Source: Carettochelys insculpta (taxonomy: Eukaryota > Chordata > Testudines > Carettochelyidae). Taken from it: a DNA stretch of 64,000 nucleotides. A program made the position numbers and the translations under genes. The stretch lies in contig NC_134137.1 of NCBI RefSeq assembly GCF_033958435.1, positions 220,575,501 through 220,639,500 on the forward strand. Direction: 5' to 3'. This document shows positions 34,489 to 45,231 of this stretch, one piece after another (the stretch's first letter is position 1; every line of letters begins with the position of its first letter). The notes beneath the pieces were generated by a model. It made no database searches. It had not been told where the DNA came from and saw only the letters and a list, made by a program, of their open reading frames with translations.

Positions 34489-35953
34489 TCAGCTGTCCGC
34501 AGGTCCCCCTCGGGGGAAGGGCCCTCGGTGGCAGACGGCGGTGCGACGGCGGGTGGAGCAGCGAGTGGAGCAGTGGGTGGAGCAGGCAGGGCGGGCAAAG
34601 CGGCGGCCGGCGTGGCATGGGGGGGCCAGGTAGTCTGTGATGCGCTCAAATGTGCGCATAAAGTCCCCCCATGCCTCCTGGCGCCAGGCCAGCGCCTGCT
34701 CCTGTAGTTGGAGCCACCGCTCCTCCACCCGCAGGCGCTGCTCGGAGACCTCCAGCTGCCGACGAAGGATGGCCAGCAGCTGGGGGTCCGTCGCCGTCCT
34801 CGGATGGTGCTGGCTCCGCAGTCGTCCCCGCCCTGGGGCCGGTCGGTGCTCCGCCGAGGGGCTGGCCTGGAGTGATGGCCCCGGTGGTTCTCTCTGGGAC
34901 CACTGACACTTCGCCGGCGCTCTCCAGTCCTTCCGATGGTGCAGCTGCGGAACACAGGTGGGAAGAAGAGTGGAGACAGCCGTTAGTGTGGGCCCCGAGC
35001 CGTGGCCCTTGTCCCCGCACCCCTCTGCTGCTGGTTCCCCATCCCCATCCCCGGGAGATGCTGCTGCTGCTGCTGCTGATGATGATGATGGGTGTCCCAC
35101 CCCCTCCCCCCCAGGGGACCCTAAGTTCCGCTCCCCCCATCCCCAGGGTTGGGGCATGGCACTGTCGTGCTGGGGGGGCAGGGGCTGATGCACTGTTCTG
35201 AGGGACATGCCACTGCTGTCCTTGGGGCCATGGTCATCTGGGCATGGGGAGGGCCCTGGTCATATCTGTTACCCCCTCCCCTCAACCCCGGGGGTGTGCA
35301 CCGGAGGGGTACATACCTGATGGTCCACTCCCACGGTTGGGGGACACCCGGTGGGTGGACGCCCTTCTGGAGCTCCGAGACAGGATGTGGATCCGGAGCC
35401 CCGCATCGCTGGAGGAGGACTCCCCCTCCTCCTTCTCTAGTGCCCCAGGTGTGGGCTCCTGGGGGTGCCCCTGGGGTGCGGGGCTTACCTCCAGAGCGGA
35501 CTCTGCCTCCGGGACCTGCTGGGGCTCATCGGCCAAGGTATCAAGAGTGGCCAGAGGGGAGGATGTCTGCCGGGACCCCAGGATGGCCCTGAGCTCCCTG
35601 TAAAAGGGGCAAGTGATGGGGCCAGCCCCAGATCAGCCGGCTGCATCCCGGGCCCAGGCATAACCCTGCCGCAGCTCCTTCACCTTACTCCTGACGTGGT
35701 CAGGAGTGCGGGCAGGGTGACCCCGGACGGCCAGGCCCTCGGCCAGCCGAACGAACGCGTCCACATTCCACCTCTTGCTCCCCATTACCTGGAGCACCTC
35801 CTCCTCACTCCAGAGCCCCAGCAGGTCCCAAAGCTCGGCCTCTGTCCAGGAGGGGCCCCGCTGCCGCTTCCCAGCCTGGCTGCCGGTCTGGGACCCCTGG
35901 CTCCCCTTGGGGGGGGTGCCCTGGGGGCGCTTAGGGGGCTGGGGGGCAGCCAT
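34489..35953 (-). pseudogene. Myb/SANT-like DNA-binding partner of the Harbinger nuclease, broken
   Basis: In Harbinger transposons this partner binds the element ends and escorts the nuclease. ATG at 35953 (MAAPQPPKRPQGTPPKGSQG) gives a basic, proline-rich start. Then comes a trihelix Myb/SANT domain: GPSWTEAELWDLLGLWSEEE, SKRWNVDAFVRLAEGL and DHVRSKVKELRQGYAWARD, followed by GPITCPFYRELRAIL. An in-frame TGA at 35633-35635 splits this; the frame continues beyond it through an acidic linker (LEKEEGESSSSD). A GT-AG intron spans 34945-35316 (donor CAG|GTATGT, acceptor GTTCCGCAG|CTG; phase 1). Exon 2 starts in the frame reading PSEGLESAGEVSVVPERTT, but the coiled-coil tail (LLAILRRQLEVSEQRLRVEE, then WLQLQEQALAWRQEAW) lies in another frame, so a frameshift falls at roughly 34780-34930. 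The coiled coil probably mediates dimerisation. Start choice: the next in-frame ATG upstream (36097) adds 48 residues without domain character. Confidence 0.75.
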
Positions 35954-36392
35954 CGCAGCAGTGGGGGGTTGATCTGGCTGCAGAGGAGCGTGTAGGCTGG
36001 CCGCGTGGCTGGGCTGCCGCCTGCACGCTCTCTCAGTTTTCTGCACAGGAAGGCAGGGGGTAGGGACCTTTAAGGGGCCGCTGCACACGGCGACCATTGA
36101 GCTCAGGGGCTGGAGAGAGCATCTCTCAACCCCTCAGCTGATGGCCGCCATGGCGGACCCCGCTATTTCTATGTTGCGGGACACACAACGGCTACACATT
36201 CCCTACTTCGACGTTCAACGTCGAAGTAGGGCGCTATTCCCATCTCCTGATGGGGATAGCAACTTCAACGTCTCGCCGCCTTACATCGATGTCAACTTCG
36301 AAAGAGCGCCCAACACGTATAGCCGTGACGGGCGCTATTTCGATGTTGGCGCTGCTACTTCGAAGTAGCCGGCACGTATAGATACAGCTTAT

Positions 36393-37200
36393 AAGTACTA
36401 TGAAGACATCTAAAAGGCAAACATGAAATCATGTGACTTATCTCCCAGTGATCTGGAAACTGTAGTTCAGGACAGATTGTCCTGGCAGCGAACCACTGTA
36501 CAGGCTCTTAACTGCTTGGAGAGTCAGTGTATCCAGGCACTACAGGAAAGTTGGAGGTTCTCAAAAGAACATACAATACCTGCAGCTGGCAATTTTTTGT
36601 GTAACATCTGTAATCGCCTCTGCCAGTCAAGGACTGGTTTAGTCGTTCACCAACAGCATCGTAGAAGATGAGATCCGCCAATTGACAGCACAATCCAAGA
36701 GGAAGAAGAAAACTATCAAGCAAAAAAGTCCATGGGGTGTTAGAACTTTTTCTCTTTGAAGAACCAGCTTATATACTGGCAGAAGTGTTCTTTGCAAAAT
36801 ATATGCTGTGTTAGTGCTAGGGGAGGTTGCCAGTGTAACTCCCCTGGTAGATCTATACCAGAAAACACTTTTGCATGTAGGTAAAGCAAACTAGATTTGA
36901 CAGAGTTGGAATATCCAATTAGTAGGATAGGGAAAGGGCTGTTTTAAAATGGCAACGCCTTGTCAGCAAAAGCAAAAATTACATGTGAGTTAGGTGCATG
37001 GCAGGAAAACATTAGTTGGTATTTTGAACTTTTTATCTGTGGCCCATGTGTCAGAGGCACCTTTAATGAATTAAGCCTCATATTTCCCCTCCGGCATCTG
37101 ACCTTCTATCCCCATTTTCTCAGACTGGGAGACTGAGGCCTTGTCCTTGTCCTTGCGCTGGATGGAGCAGCTACAATGGTGAGAGGCTCATTCAGTCTCT
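36393..37200. other. Unannotated stretch
   Basis: The open frame 36423-36671 (+) includes a C2H2-like string, FLCNICNRLCQSRTGLVVHQ, with C-x2-C and a following H-x4-H (HQQH region). It may be a small relic of a zinc-finger-bearing retroelement or gene. Otherwise nothing is recognised. Confidence 0.35.
36423..36671 (+). pseudogene. Possible C2H2 zinc-finger fragment of a retroelement
   Basis: The 82-codon frame contains LSPSDLETVVQDRLSWQRTT and then a C2H2 finger, CNICNRLCQSRTGLVVHQQH. The finger (C-x2-C-x12-H-x4-H-like spacing) and the 'DLE..VQDR..W' text resemble the end of reverse transcriptase-type open frames that finish with a zinc finger in some LINEs, where a phrase of the kind W..............C..C.R.C.S..GL..H is common. 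I see no upstream reverse transcriptase. The call is a short relic of a non-LTR retrotransposon; confidence is moderate. Confidence 0.5.
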
Positions 37201-37480
37201 GGGGATGTCTACACAGCCATTAAAAACCTACAGCCCACCCAGATCGGCTGACTTGGGCTCACCAGGCTCCAGCTCCGAGGTTGTAAAATTGCTATGTGGA
37301 CATTCAGCCTTGGGCTCCTGTCTGAGTTCTGAGACCCCACAAGGAGAAATGGTCCCAGACCCAAGCCCAAGCCCGAATGTCTACACAGCAAAATGTTTAG
37401 CCCTCACAGCCTGCCCTGTGAGCTGGAGTCAAGTGACCCAGATCTGCCAAGGCTGTTTGGTTGTGGTGTAGGGCTACCCA
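37201..37480. mobile_element. MITE with GGGGATGTCTACACAGC end
   Basis: Left GGGGATGTCTACACAGCCAT; right (reversed) TGGGTAGCCCTACACCAC. The interior has CCAAGCCCAAGCCCGAATGT and an inner GTCTACACAGCAAAATG, matching the layout of a turtle MITE built of two inverted halves. Related to the fragment at 4490-4625. Confidence 0.55.
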
Positions 37481-38395
37481 CTGGGGCCCAGTCATCCCTT
37501 GACCTCTTAGCTGGTACTGTCACCAAGTATGACCGTGTTGTTGTAATGCAGGCATGTCCCCACCAACTCATGTCTCACAGGCCACAAGCAGCCGCCAAAT
37601 GGGAATGACTTTGAGTCATTCCTGGCCTGAGCTGAATTTGCAGTAAGTGAGAGGGTTCCTATCTCATGATCAATCCACCTAAGCTCTCCTGAAAGCCCAC
37701 CCATTTAGTTTTATGCCACTGTTTCAAGTGGTTAACCTTTTGCCTGGTCACTGCTTGACTTCCCTTTAACACCACACTTCAAACGGAAGCAAACAAAGCA
37801 TAACTCTCAATCAGCAGACATCTGCCATCCATCCTCTTATCTCTGCTAGTGAAATAGCTTTGTCTTGCCTTGCAGAGAGGTTGTCTCACAGGGACAGCTG
37901 GGGGATTGAGGCCTAGGATCTTGTGCCTCCTCTGCAAAGGAGCTAGGAGGGGTTCAGTTTAGCCCTTGGCGCAAGCTGAAACAGTTGTGAGGAGCTCCAT
38001 AAATCTCACCCCAGCTTCAGTGGTCTCATGTGGAATCACCAGGCTGGCCTCAGCCGTGGACACCCATGCTTCACAGAGCTTGCCCACTCTGCTCTGTCCC
38101 CTGTTCTTGCTCTTGAATGGCTCTGCACCCGAAGTGCTGCTGGGATGTCAAAGCTGGCACTTAACTGATGATGGGGACTTCTATTACAGGAAACTTCCCT
38201 GGCAAAGCTTACACTGACTTACGGCTGGGCCCTAGTTTCTTCTTTCTTTAGACCTTCCTTCATAAGGCAAGGTGGTGTTCTCTGGTAGTTTGGGCAAAGG
38301 ATAGGGTTTGGGAGATAACGGGTTTTCACTTCAATCCTGTGTGCCTCAATTACCTAATCAGTAAAATGGGCAGAATCCACGTGATGGGGGAAAGT
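37481..38395. other. Unannotated stretch
   Basis: 38330-38385 (GTGTGCCTCAATTACCTAAT and CAGTAAAATGGGCAGAATCC) is a MIR-like fragment. No gene. Confidence 0.4.
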
Positions 38396-38525
38396 CACAG
38401 AGAGGTAGCCATGTTAGTCTGTAGCGTCACAAAACAAAAAAGCAGTCTTGTGGCACTTTAAAAACTGACAACATAATTTATGAGGTGATGAGCTTTTGTG
38501 GGACAGACCCACTTCTTCAGATGTG
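38396..38525 (-). mobile_element. Penelope-like element 3' tail
   Basis: On +: GAGGTAGCCATGTTAGTCTG, GTCTTGTGGCACTTTAAAAA, GGGACAGACCCACTTCTTCAG. Tail-only copy. Confidence 0.78.
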
Positions 38526-38800
38526 GAAAAGGGGGATGATCCTTGGCTGAAAGATGCTAAATCATTCAGACTGCTAGTGAAGTTGAATCATATGTGTTTA
38601 CACACCTATTTTTCAGTCCTCCTGAAAGGTGCCGTGGCAGGGCCTAGGTGGCATGCCACACAGACCTCTCAGCCCACATGGAAATGTACTGATAAGTTTT
38701 GTTTTCTCTCCTTGGAGTACCACAAACCCATCCAAAGCATCATTCCAGCTCTTTAGTAGTCTCGTAAACTGAAATGATAAGTAGAATTATGAAACACACA

Positions 38801-39511
38801 GGCTACGTCTACACGTGCAGCCAACATCGAAATAGCTTATTTCGATGTTGTGACATCGAAATAGTCTATTTCGATGAATAACATCTACACGTCCTCCAGG
38901 GCCAGCAACGTCGATGTTCAACTTCGACGTTGCTCAGCCCAACATCGAAATAGGCGCAGCGAGGGAACGTCTACACGTCAAAGTAGCACACATCGAAATA
39001 GGGATGCCAGGCACAGCTGCAGACAGGGTCACAGGGCGGACTGAACAGCCAGCCGCTCCCTTAAAGGGCCCCTCCCAGACACAGTTGCACTAAACAACAC
39101 AAGATACACAGAGCTGAGAACTGATTGCAGACCCTGTGCCTGCAGCATAGATCCCCAGCTGCCACAGAAGCAGCCAGAAGCCCTGGGCTAAGGGCTGCTG
39201 CCCACGGTGACCATAGAGCCCCGCAGGGGCTGGAGAGAGAGCATCTCTCAACCCCCCAGCTGATGGCCACCATGGAGGACCCAGCAATTTCGACGTTGCG
39301 GGACGCGGATCGTCTACACGGTCCCTACTTCGACGTTGAACGTCGAAGTAGGGCGCTATTCCTATCTCCTCATGAGGTTAGCGACTTCGACGTCTTGCCC
39401 CCTAACGTCGAAGTTAACTTCGAAATAGCGCCCGACGCGTGTAGACACGACGGGCACTATTTCGAAGTTGGTGCCGCTACTTCGAAGTAGCGTGCACGTG
39501 TAGACGCAGCT
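38801..39511 (+). mobile_element. Harbinger MITE, copy D (711 bp)
   Basis: Left GGCTACGTCTACACGTGCAG; right (reversed) AGCTGCGTCTACACGTGCAC. ACA duplicated at 38798-38800 and 39512-39514. It is very similar to copy B throughout, and keeps the 121-codon open frame (39125-39490). A young copy. Confidence 0.92.
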
Positions 39512-39720
39512 ACAGAGTGCTGTGATCAATAATCCAGCTTCTGTTAAGGAGAACTGTGCCTCACTGATGAGTTAGATCATCTCTGCAAAAGTGTGCCTAA
39601 ACAAGAACTAACATGATGAAATTTTTCTGGACTTTTAAAAAGCTTTAATAAAATCCACCACCTGAGGCTGCTAGAGAAACTAAGAAGTTATGGGGTGAGG
39701 GATAAAATATTGTCACAGAT

Positions 39721-39835
39721 TAAAACAAAAAAGCAGTCCAGTAGCACTTTAAATACTAACAAAATAATTTATTAGGTGGTGAGCTTTCTTGGGATAGCCG
39801 TGTTAGTCTAGTTTGAAGAAGTGGGTCTATCTCTC
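39721..39835 (-). mobile_element. Rearranged Penelope-like 3' tail
   Basis: The order of blocks differs from other tails: GTAGCACTTTAAATACTAAC, then TTTCTTGGG followed directly by ATAGCCGTGTTAGTCTAG, then GAAGAAGTGGGTCTATC in the opposite sense. It is probably two partial tails joined or an internal inversion. Confidence 0.55.
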
Positions 39836-40130
39836 TGTCACAGATTAGAAACTGGGAGCAAGAACAGATGGTCAATTTGAGTTTAATAAAATTTGGTGTT
39901 TATTCAAATAGCATCACTCCAACATTTACTTCCTCTTAAAATAACCTATTTTCTTTCTGCACATAGACAGGACTTGGTAGAAAATGGACCCCAGGTTTAC
40001 TTGTCTTTTTGACCTTCTAAACTATCTGATATTTTTTGACATTTTGTATGTTAATCCCTCTGAGTTTGGTAGTCTGGATTATCAAGGGGAGAGGATTGTC
40101 TTCCAGCACAAGCATAACTGCTTTACTGGG

Positions 40131-42203
40131 ACAAAAAGCAGTCAAGTAGCACTTTAAAGACTAGCAAAATGGTTTGGTGAGCTTTCGTGGGACAGACCCA
40201 CTTCTTCAGACCATAGCCAGACCAGAACAGACTCAATATTTAAGGCACAGAGACCCAAGAACAGTAAGCAAGGAGGACAAATCAGAAAAAGATGATCAAG
40301 GTGAGCAAATCAGAGTGGAGGGGTGGCGGGGAAGGTCAAGAATTAGATTGAGCCAAGTATTCAGACGAGCCCCTATAGTGACTCCGAAAGTTTCCATCAC
40401 GATTTAAACCATGTGTTAATGTGCCGAATTTGAATATAAAAGCCAGCTCAGCTGTTTCCCTTTCCAATATGGTGCGATAATTCTTCTTCAGTAACACACG
40501 TACCTTGAGGTCATTGACAGAATGCCCCATTCCATTAAAATGCTGACTAACTGGTTTGTGGATCTGGAGTGTTTTGATGTCTGTTTTGTGCCCATTGACC
40601 CTTTGTCTAAGGGAGTTAGAAGTCTGTCCAATATACAAAGCATCTGGGCATTGTTGGCACATGATGGCATATATGATGTTAGTAGAGGAACATGAGCAAG
40701 TGCCCGTGATTCTGTGAGTAACCTGGTTAGGTCCAGTGATGGTGTTTCCAGAGAAGATATGTGGACAGAGCTGGCAGGGGGCTTTGTTGCAGGGAAAGGT
40801 TCCAGGACTGTTGTTCCTGAGGTATAGACTGTGGCTGTTAGTGAGGAGCCTCATGAGGTTGGGAGGTTGTCTGTAGGAGAGAACAGGCATGTCACCCAGG
40901 GCCTTCTGGAGTGTGGCATCCTGATTAAGGATAGGTTGTAGGTCTTTAATAATTCGTTGCAGTGGTCTGAGTTGGGGGCTGCAGGTGATGACCAGTGGTG
41001 TTCTGTTCTTGGCTTTTTTGGGCCGATCTTGGAGCAGCTGGTCTCTGGGTATGCGTCTGGCCCTGTCGATTTGTTTTTTTACTTCTCCTGGTGGGTAATT
41101 CAGGTTTATGAATATTTGGTAAAGTTCTTGTAGTTGTTGGTCTCTGTCAGTTGGATCAGAGCAAATGCGATTGTACCTAAGAGCTTGACTGTAAACAATG
41201 GATCTAGTCATGTGTGCAGGATGGAGACTAGAAGGGTGTAGATAAGTATAGCGATCAGTAGGTTTTCGGTACAGTGTGGTACTGATCAGGCCATCCTTGA
41301 TTAGTACTGTAGTGTCCAGGAAATGTATCTCTTACATGTTGTAATCGAGGCATAAGTTGATGGTGGGGTGTAGATTGTTAAAGTCTCTGTGGAATTCCTC
41401 TAGAGCCTCTGTACCATGGGTCCAAATCATAAAGATGTCATCAATGTATCTTAAGTAGAGGAGTGGTAATAGGGGACGAGAGCTGAGGAATCGTTGTTCC
41501 AGGTCAGCCATAAATATATTAGCATATTGTGGGGCCATGCGGGTGCCCATAGCAGTTCCACTAATCTGGAGGTATAAATTGTCCCCAAAACGGAAATGAT
41601 TGTGGGTGAGAACAAAGTTACAGAGGTCAGACACCAGATTGGCCTTGGTGGCATCAGGGATGGTATTCCTGATTGCTTGTAATCCGTCTTTATGTGGAAT
41701 ATTAGTGTACAGAGCCTCTACATCCATTGTGGCAAGGATGGCGTTATCAGGAATTTTTCCGATGTTTTGTAATTTCCTCAGGAAGTCGGTGGTATCTCAG
41801 ATATAGCTGGGAGCATTGGTGGCATAGGGTTTGAGGAGGGAGTCCACATAACTGGATAGTCCGGTGGTAAGGGTGCCAATACCTGAAATGATAGGGTGTC
41901 CAGGGTTTCCAGGTTTGTGGATTTTGGGAAGTAAATAGAATAATCCAGGCTGCGGCTCAGATGGTGTGTCTGAGTTAATGAGGTCCCAAGTAGCAGTAGG
42001 GAGTTCCTTAAGTAGTTGTTGTAATTTCCTTTGGAATTCCAAAGTGGGATCAGCGGAGAGAGGTCTGTAAAATGTGGTGTTGGAGAGTTGTCTGGCTGCC
42101 TCCTGTTCATAGTCTGACCTATTCAGGATGACAACAGCACCCCCTTTGTCAGCTGGTTTGATTATGATGTCTGGGTTATTTTTTGAGACTCTGGACAGCA
42201 TAG
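40131..42203 (-). mobile_element. Penelope-like element, 5' truncated
   Basis: Reading on -, a long frame with reverse transcriptase and GIY-YIG endonuclease (42201-40336) is followed by about 200 bp of non-coding 3' sequence ending in TCTGAAGAAGTGGGTCTGTC, AGTCTTTAAAGTGCTACTTG and ACTGCTTTTTGTCCC. That tail is the part repeated elsewhere in the window. PLEs insert by target-primed reverse transcription and are often 5' truncated. The 5' boundary at about 42203 is inferred from the loss of PLE protein similarity. Confidence 0.85.
40336..42201 (-). pseudogene. Penelope-like reverse transcriptase with GIY-YIG endonuclease, two stops
   Basis: One frame of 622 codons is broken only by TGA at 41797-41799 and TAA at 41332-41334. 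Seen in order: NPDIIIKPADKGGAVVIL and LFYLLPKIHKPGNPGHPIIS (N-terminal RT motifs typical of PLEs); after the first stop ATMDVEALYTNIPHKDGLQA (motif A, catalytic D), SGTAMGTRMAPQYANIFMAD (motif B) and YLRYIDDIFMIW (motif C, YIDD); after the second stop a linker with LRYNRICSDPTDRDQQ, a cysteine cluster (CNKAPCQLCPHI, CSCSS), and IIYAIMCQQCPDALYIGQTS plus LRQRVNGHK (GIY-YIG nuclease: the two tyrosines and the arginine are present). The protein copies the element's RNA at a nicked site made by the GIY-YIG domain. About 150-200 residues are missing at the N terminus compared with complete PLEs (inference). The stops rule out full-length protein. Confidence 0.9.
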
Positions 42204-42319
42204 TGTTCAGCGTAGTTCAGATTATGTCTCATTTGGCATTGTTTGTGTATAATGTCAGCCTGAGCATATTTTCACCGACATTGGTGATTCATGGGCATGC
42301 AGATGACAGATAATTAGAG

Positions 42320-42562
42320 TGTTTTGCATTGTTCAGCATAGTCCATCAAGATCTCATGTGGAACTTGCAAGGAAAATGCAAAAGGGGAAGACCTCAGGCA
42401 ACGTGGAGAAGGTCTACTGAGATTGACGGACAACATCTGGGGTACTCCTGGAGCCACATAGAAGTTTTGTCCCAAGACAGGGTGATGTGGAGGAGACTTG
42501 TAGATGTCCTGTGCTCCTTGCGGAGTAGAAGGGTTAAGTAGTAGTAGCAGTAGTAGTAGTTT
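42320..42562 (+). pseudogene. 3' end of an RTE-like non-LTR retrotransposon
   Basis: The frame 42329-42541 reads CKRGRPQATWRRSTEIDGQH, then GYSWSHIEVLSQDRVMWRRL and VDVLCSL. This KRGRP...W-RR...QDR..W..(L/I)V..LC pattern is the C-terminal end of reverse transcriptase proteins of RTE-related LINEs. It is followed by a (TAG)n-type microsatellite tail (42534-42562), as RTE elements end in short tandem repeats. Only the last 70 codons remain. It lies about 100 bp from the truncated end of the PLE, pointing away from it. Confidence 0.65.
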
Positions 42563-43974
42563 TGCATTTAGCAGCTGGAACACCTTGAACCAAAATAAGA
42601 TGCTTAAATCTAGCCAGTGTATGAGTTTAGCTACTGGCTGCACATTTCCCATGAGTATTAAGCAATGTGGATCTGGAAATACTCCCCACAGCCAGATCTC
42701 CCCAGTGAAAACTGTCTTGAAGGCAAGTTAGGTTTTGATTGCTTTTATTACCTTGCTTGATGAAATCCCAATGGAAGATAGCCTTGAGACTTATGAGGCC
42801 TTATTAATAATGGGATTGCTTTCTTGTGTAGAAATGAATAGGCATTTAATGGTCAGACTGCCTATGGCTGTGATCGTATCACATCTCATTGACTAAATTG
42901 GAACCTTGTCAGTAATTGGATGGGAGTCCAAGGAAGAAAACCTAAGGTGCTGGACAGAATAAATTTAGTTGATCAGTAAGGGGCAATCTTACCCATGAAT
43001 CAGTAAAACCCCAGGATGATACGAAGGGGAGCTTTTATTGTTGTAGCAGTCCTATTCCAAATGATAGAAAATTCTAAGGGTCTGTTCACTGTCCTGGCTG
43101 ACTCCTAAATCCATTAACTGCCTTTCCCTTTGCTAAATTCCCCCTGCAGTTCTGATTGGATCTACAGCAGCATTTGCTAGACTGTATTCTGCAGAACACG
43201 GGTGTTCCACATGATATGAACAGGTGTTCCGTGAAAAAGTATTGATAACCGTCCTCCTATCAGAAGGACATTAGCTGTTCATTCAGATGATTTTCTCTTG
43301 TTATTTTTTGCTCTTTGTAAAATAAAAGGCACCTAAAAAGCCCTACCTCTTTTCAATCAACTTTTGAGCATTATGTGCAGTAATTTTTCACTGTCAAACC
43401 CTCCATGCCCCTCTCCACAACCAGCATGTGTTCTGTCAATATATTCCAAGCCCTAAAATGTTCCCCGGCCAAATTAGTCTGGGAAATGTTGACCTAGAGC
43501 ATTCACCTTCACCCTGCAGCATTGCTGTGTGTTGTTAGGCAGCTGCTGCAGGTGGGATGAAAGAGGCTGTGAAAAGATAAATCACTAATTATCATTAACT
43601 GCATCTACCATTCAGAACTGTGGGCAGAGGTGACCTCAGCCAGGCCTCTCAGAAACCGAATGGCTGACTGGTAGAGTTATTCAGACCCGGTTCATCTCCA
43701 CTAGAAGAGGAAACAGCAGCAGCTCCTCATTATACTAAGCTGTTCGGTGTAGGTAGTTGCCATCCCGCCTCCAAGCCCATGGAGAGTGGAAGGGGCTGCA
43801 CAGGGACCAGGGGTTCTATGGAGAGGGAGACCAGGGAATAAGCTAATCTTGCTAACAGCAACAGAAGGTGAGAGCACTGGGGCGGCATGTTGCCTTCTTC
43901 CCCCCACACACCCATGTTTTGGTTTCCGCTGCTGGAGATTAGGTAAGCCTTGAGTTCCCCCACTGTGTTTACTG
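42563..43974. other. Unannotated stretch
   Basis: 42862-42960 has a degraded 5S-like segment (TGTCAGTAATTGGATGGGAG, GGTGCTGGACAG), probably an old 5S-derived SINE. No gene. Confidence 0.4.
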
Positions 43975-44303
43975 TGTTATGTTGAGGCCTAGGCTGGTGT
44001 TTCAAGCTATCACTTTAAGGGAAAGGGATCCTGATCCTGGCTGCAAGCTCTCTCGGGAAGTGTGCAATCTATCTGGGCCTAGCTATACAGTCAGTCTGCA
44101 TATAAGTAGCCAGGCAAGATAAATAAGGTACGGTAAATTGTGCCTCTGTTTTTAGGGAGCAGCCTGCTTTGTCTCCCTCTGTTGCTCCCTGTGTACTATT
44201 GCTCTGAATTCTAAGGAATAAAGTAGTGTTACCTTGCAACTTTCCAGCAGGACCATTTTATGTCTTTATCTAATTCCTCTGCACCCATGCTACTAACATA
44301 ACA
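43975..44303 (+). repeat. Possible solo LTR of an endogenous retrovirus-like element
   Basis: Begins TGTTATG and ends CATAACA, a perfect 7-bp inverted pair with the TG...CA ends of LTRs. Inside there is a TATA-like box (ATATAAGTAG near 44099) and a polyadenylation signal (AATAAA, 44217-44222) followed by GT-rich text. The flanks (TACTG and CTTAT) do not match, so no target duplication supports it. No internal viral coding region is present in the window. Confidence 0.4.
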
Positions 44304-44913
44304 CTTATCAATGGCCCAGCCATCTTATCCTTTAGAGATGTTTCACTATTAAAGGCAAACATGACCTAGGCTTGCCCCTAAGCATCTAAGCACCAGGCTG
44401 TGACTAGACAGAGGTCTTTGCCTACATTATGATTTCAGCTACTGTTATAGATGCGCAGATATAAATCATATCCACAGTAGTGGTGGTATGCAGATGGCGC
44501 AGCTACACAGATGGCTGAAATCCCAGTTCACAAAACACCAGCTTTCTGCCGCTAATGCTACTGGATGAAGGAGAACGCTTTGTTGTGCATAATTGGCAGT
44601 ACTAAAATCACTTCACAAATGGGGGGAAATGAGGACAAATGAGGACACAAGGACAAGCCAGGTGTGCCAAAGTGTCAAGGCAGAGTGTAACGGTTTGGGC
44701 TGTTTACTACCTTTGAAATCTGTAAGGTGTAATTGTTTGAAGATGCTAAACGCCAGTATTTCTGTTCAGCTGGGCTTCTTCCTCTTACATGGAGAAGGGC
44801 TAACGGGGGGCTTATTTTGATTTTACATAACCACATTGCTCAGGCTTCATAAAACAAGTCTTCATAAAACAAGTGGGGTTGGTTGGATCTGGGTCCCAAT
44901 TTATCCAGTTTAA
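44304..44913. other. Unannotated stretch
   Basis: No gene or recognised repeat. Confidence 0.4.
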
Positions 44914-45231
44914 CAGTGGTTCCCAACCCATCTGCAAGGGTATTGCCGAGGGTCCATTAAAAAAAATAAAAATGATCTTAGAAAATAAGTTTTAAATAAC
45001 GTGCAAAGTTGCAATCAGTTATTTTAAAATTAAATATCTTCCAATAATGTCATACACTGCTGTCTGAAAGTCTGTGTTGTAGTTTCCTTTTTCATTTAGT
45101 GAAGTGTACATAGTGGCGAGCATTGGCTTTGGTGGGGGCCCAGAAATGGCTTGCGGGGGCAGTTGGGGGTCTGCTAGTGGTTTGGGGGGATAATTGGGGA
45201 TCAGCACTAGTGAAAAGTTTGAGAAGCACTG
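44914..45231. mobile_element. hAT-like MITE, degraded
   Basis: Left CAGTGGTTCCCAACCC and right GTTTGAGAAGCACTG form a hAT-type inverted pair similar to the element at 24726-24981. The flanking 8-mers do not match well. The interior has a G-rich stretch (45130-45200). Confidence 0.5.

Larger units (their letters stand above)
31575..36389 (+). mobile_element. Two-gene PIF/Harbinger transposon (decayed autonomous element)
   Basis: 4815 bp between inverted ends: left GGCTACATCTACACGTGAAC, right (reversed) AGCTGTATCTATACGTGCCG. TAT lies at 31572-31574 and 36390-36392, a 3-bp target duplication as known for PIF/Harbinger. It holds a DDE nuclease gene on + (31904-33278) and a Myb/SANT-like gene on - (34489-35953), in convergent order; Harbinger transposition is known to need both proteins. 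The gap between the genes contains a nested MITE (33441-34151); without it and its duplicated ATT the element is 4101 bp. Subterminal regions are full of TTCGAA and ATCGAAATAG repeats. Both genes have stops and frameshifts, so the copy is probably no longer self-mobile. Confidence 0.9.
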
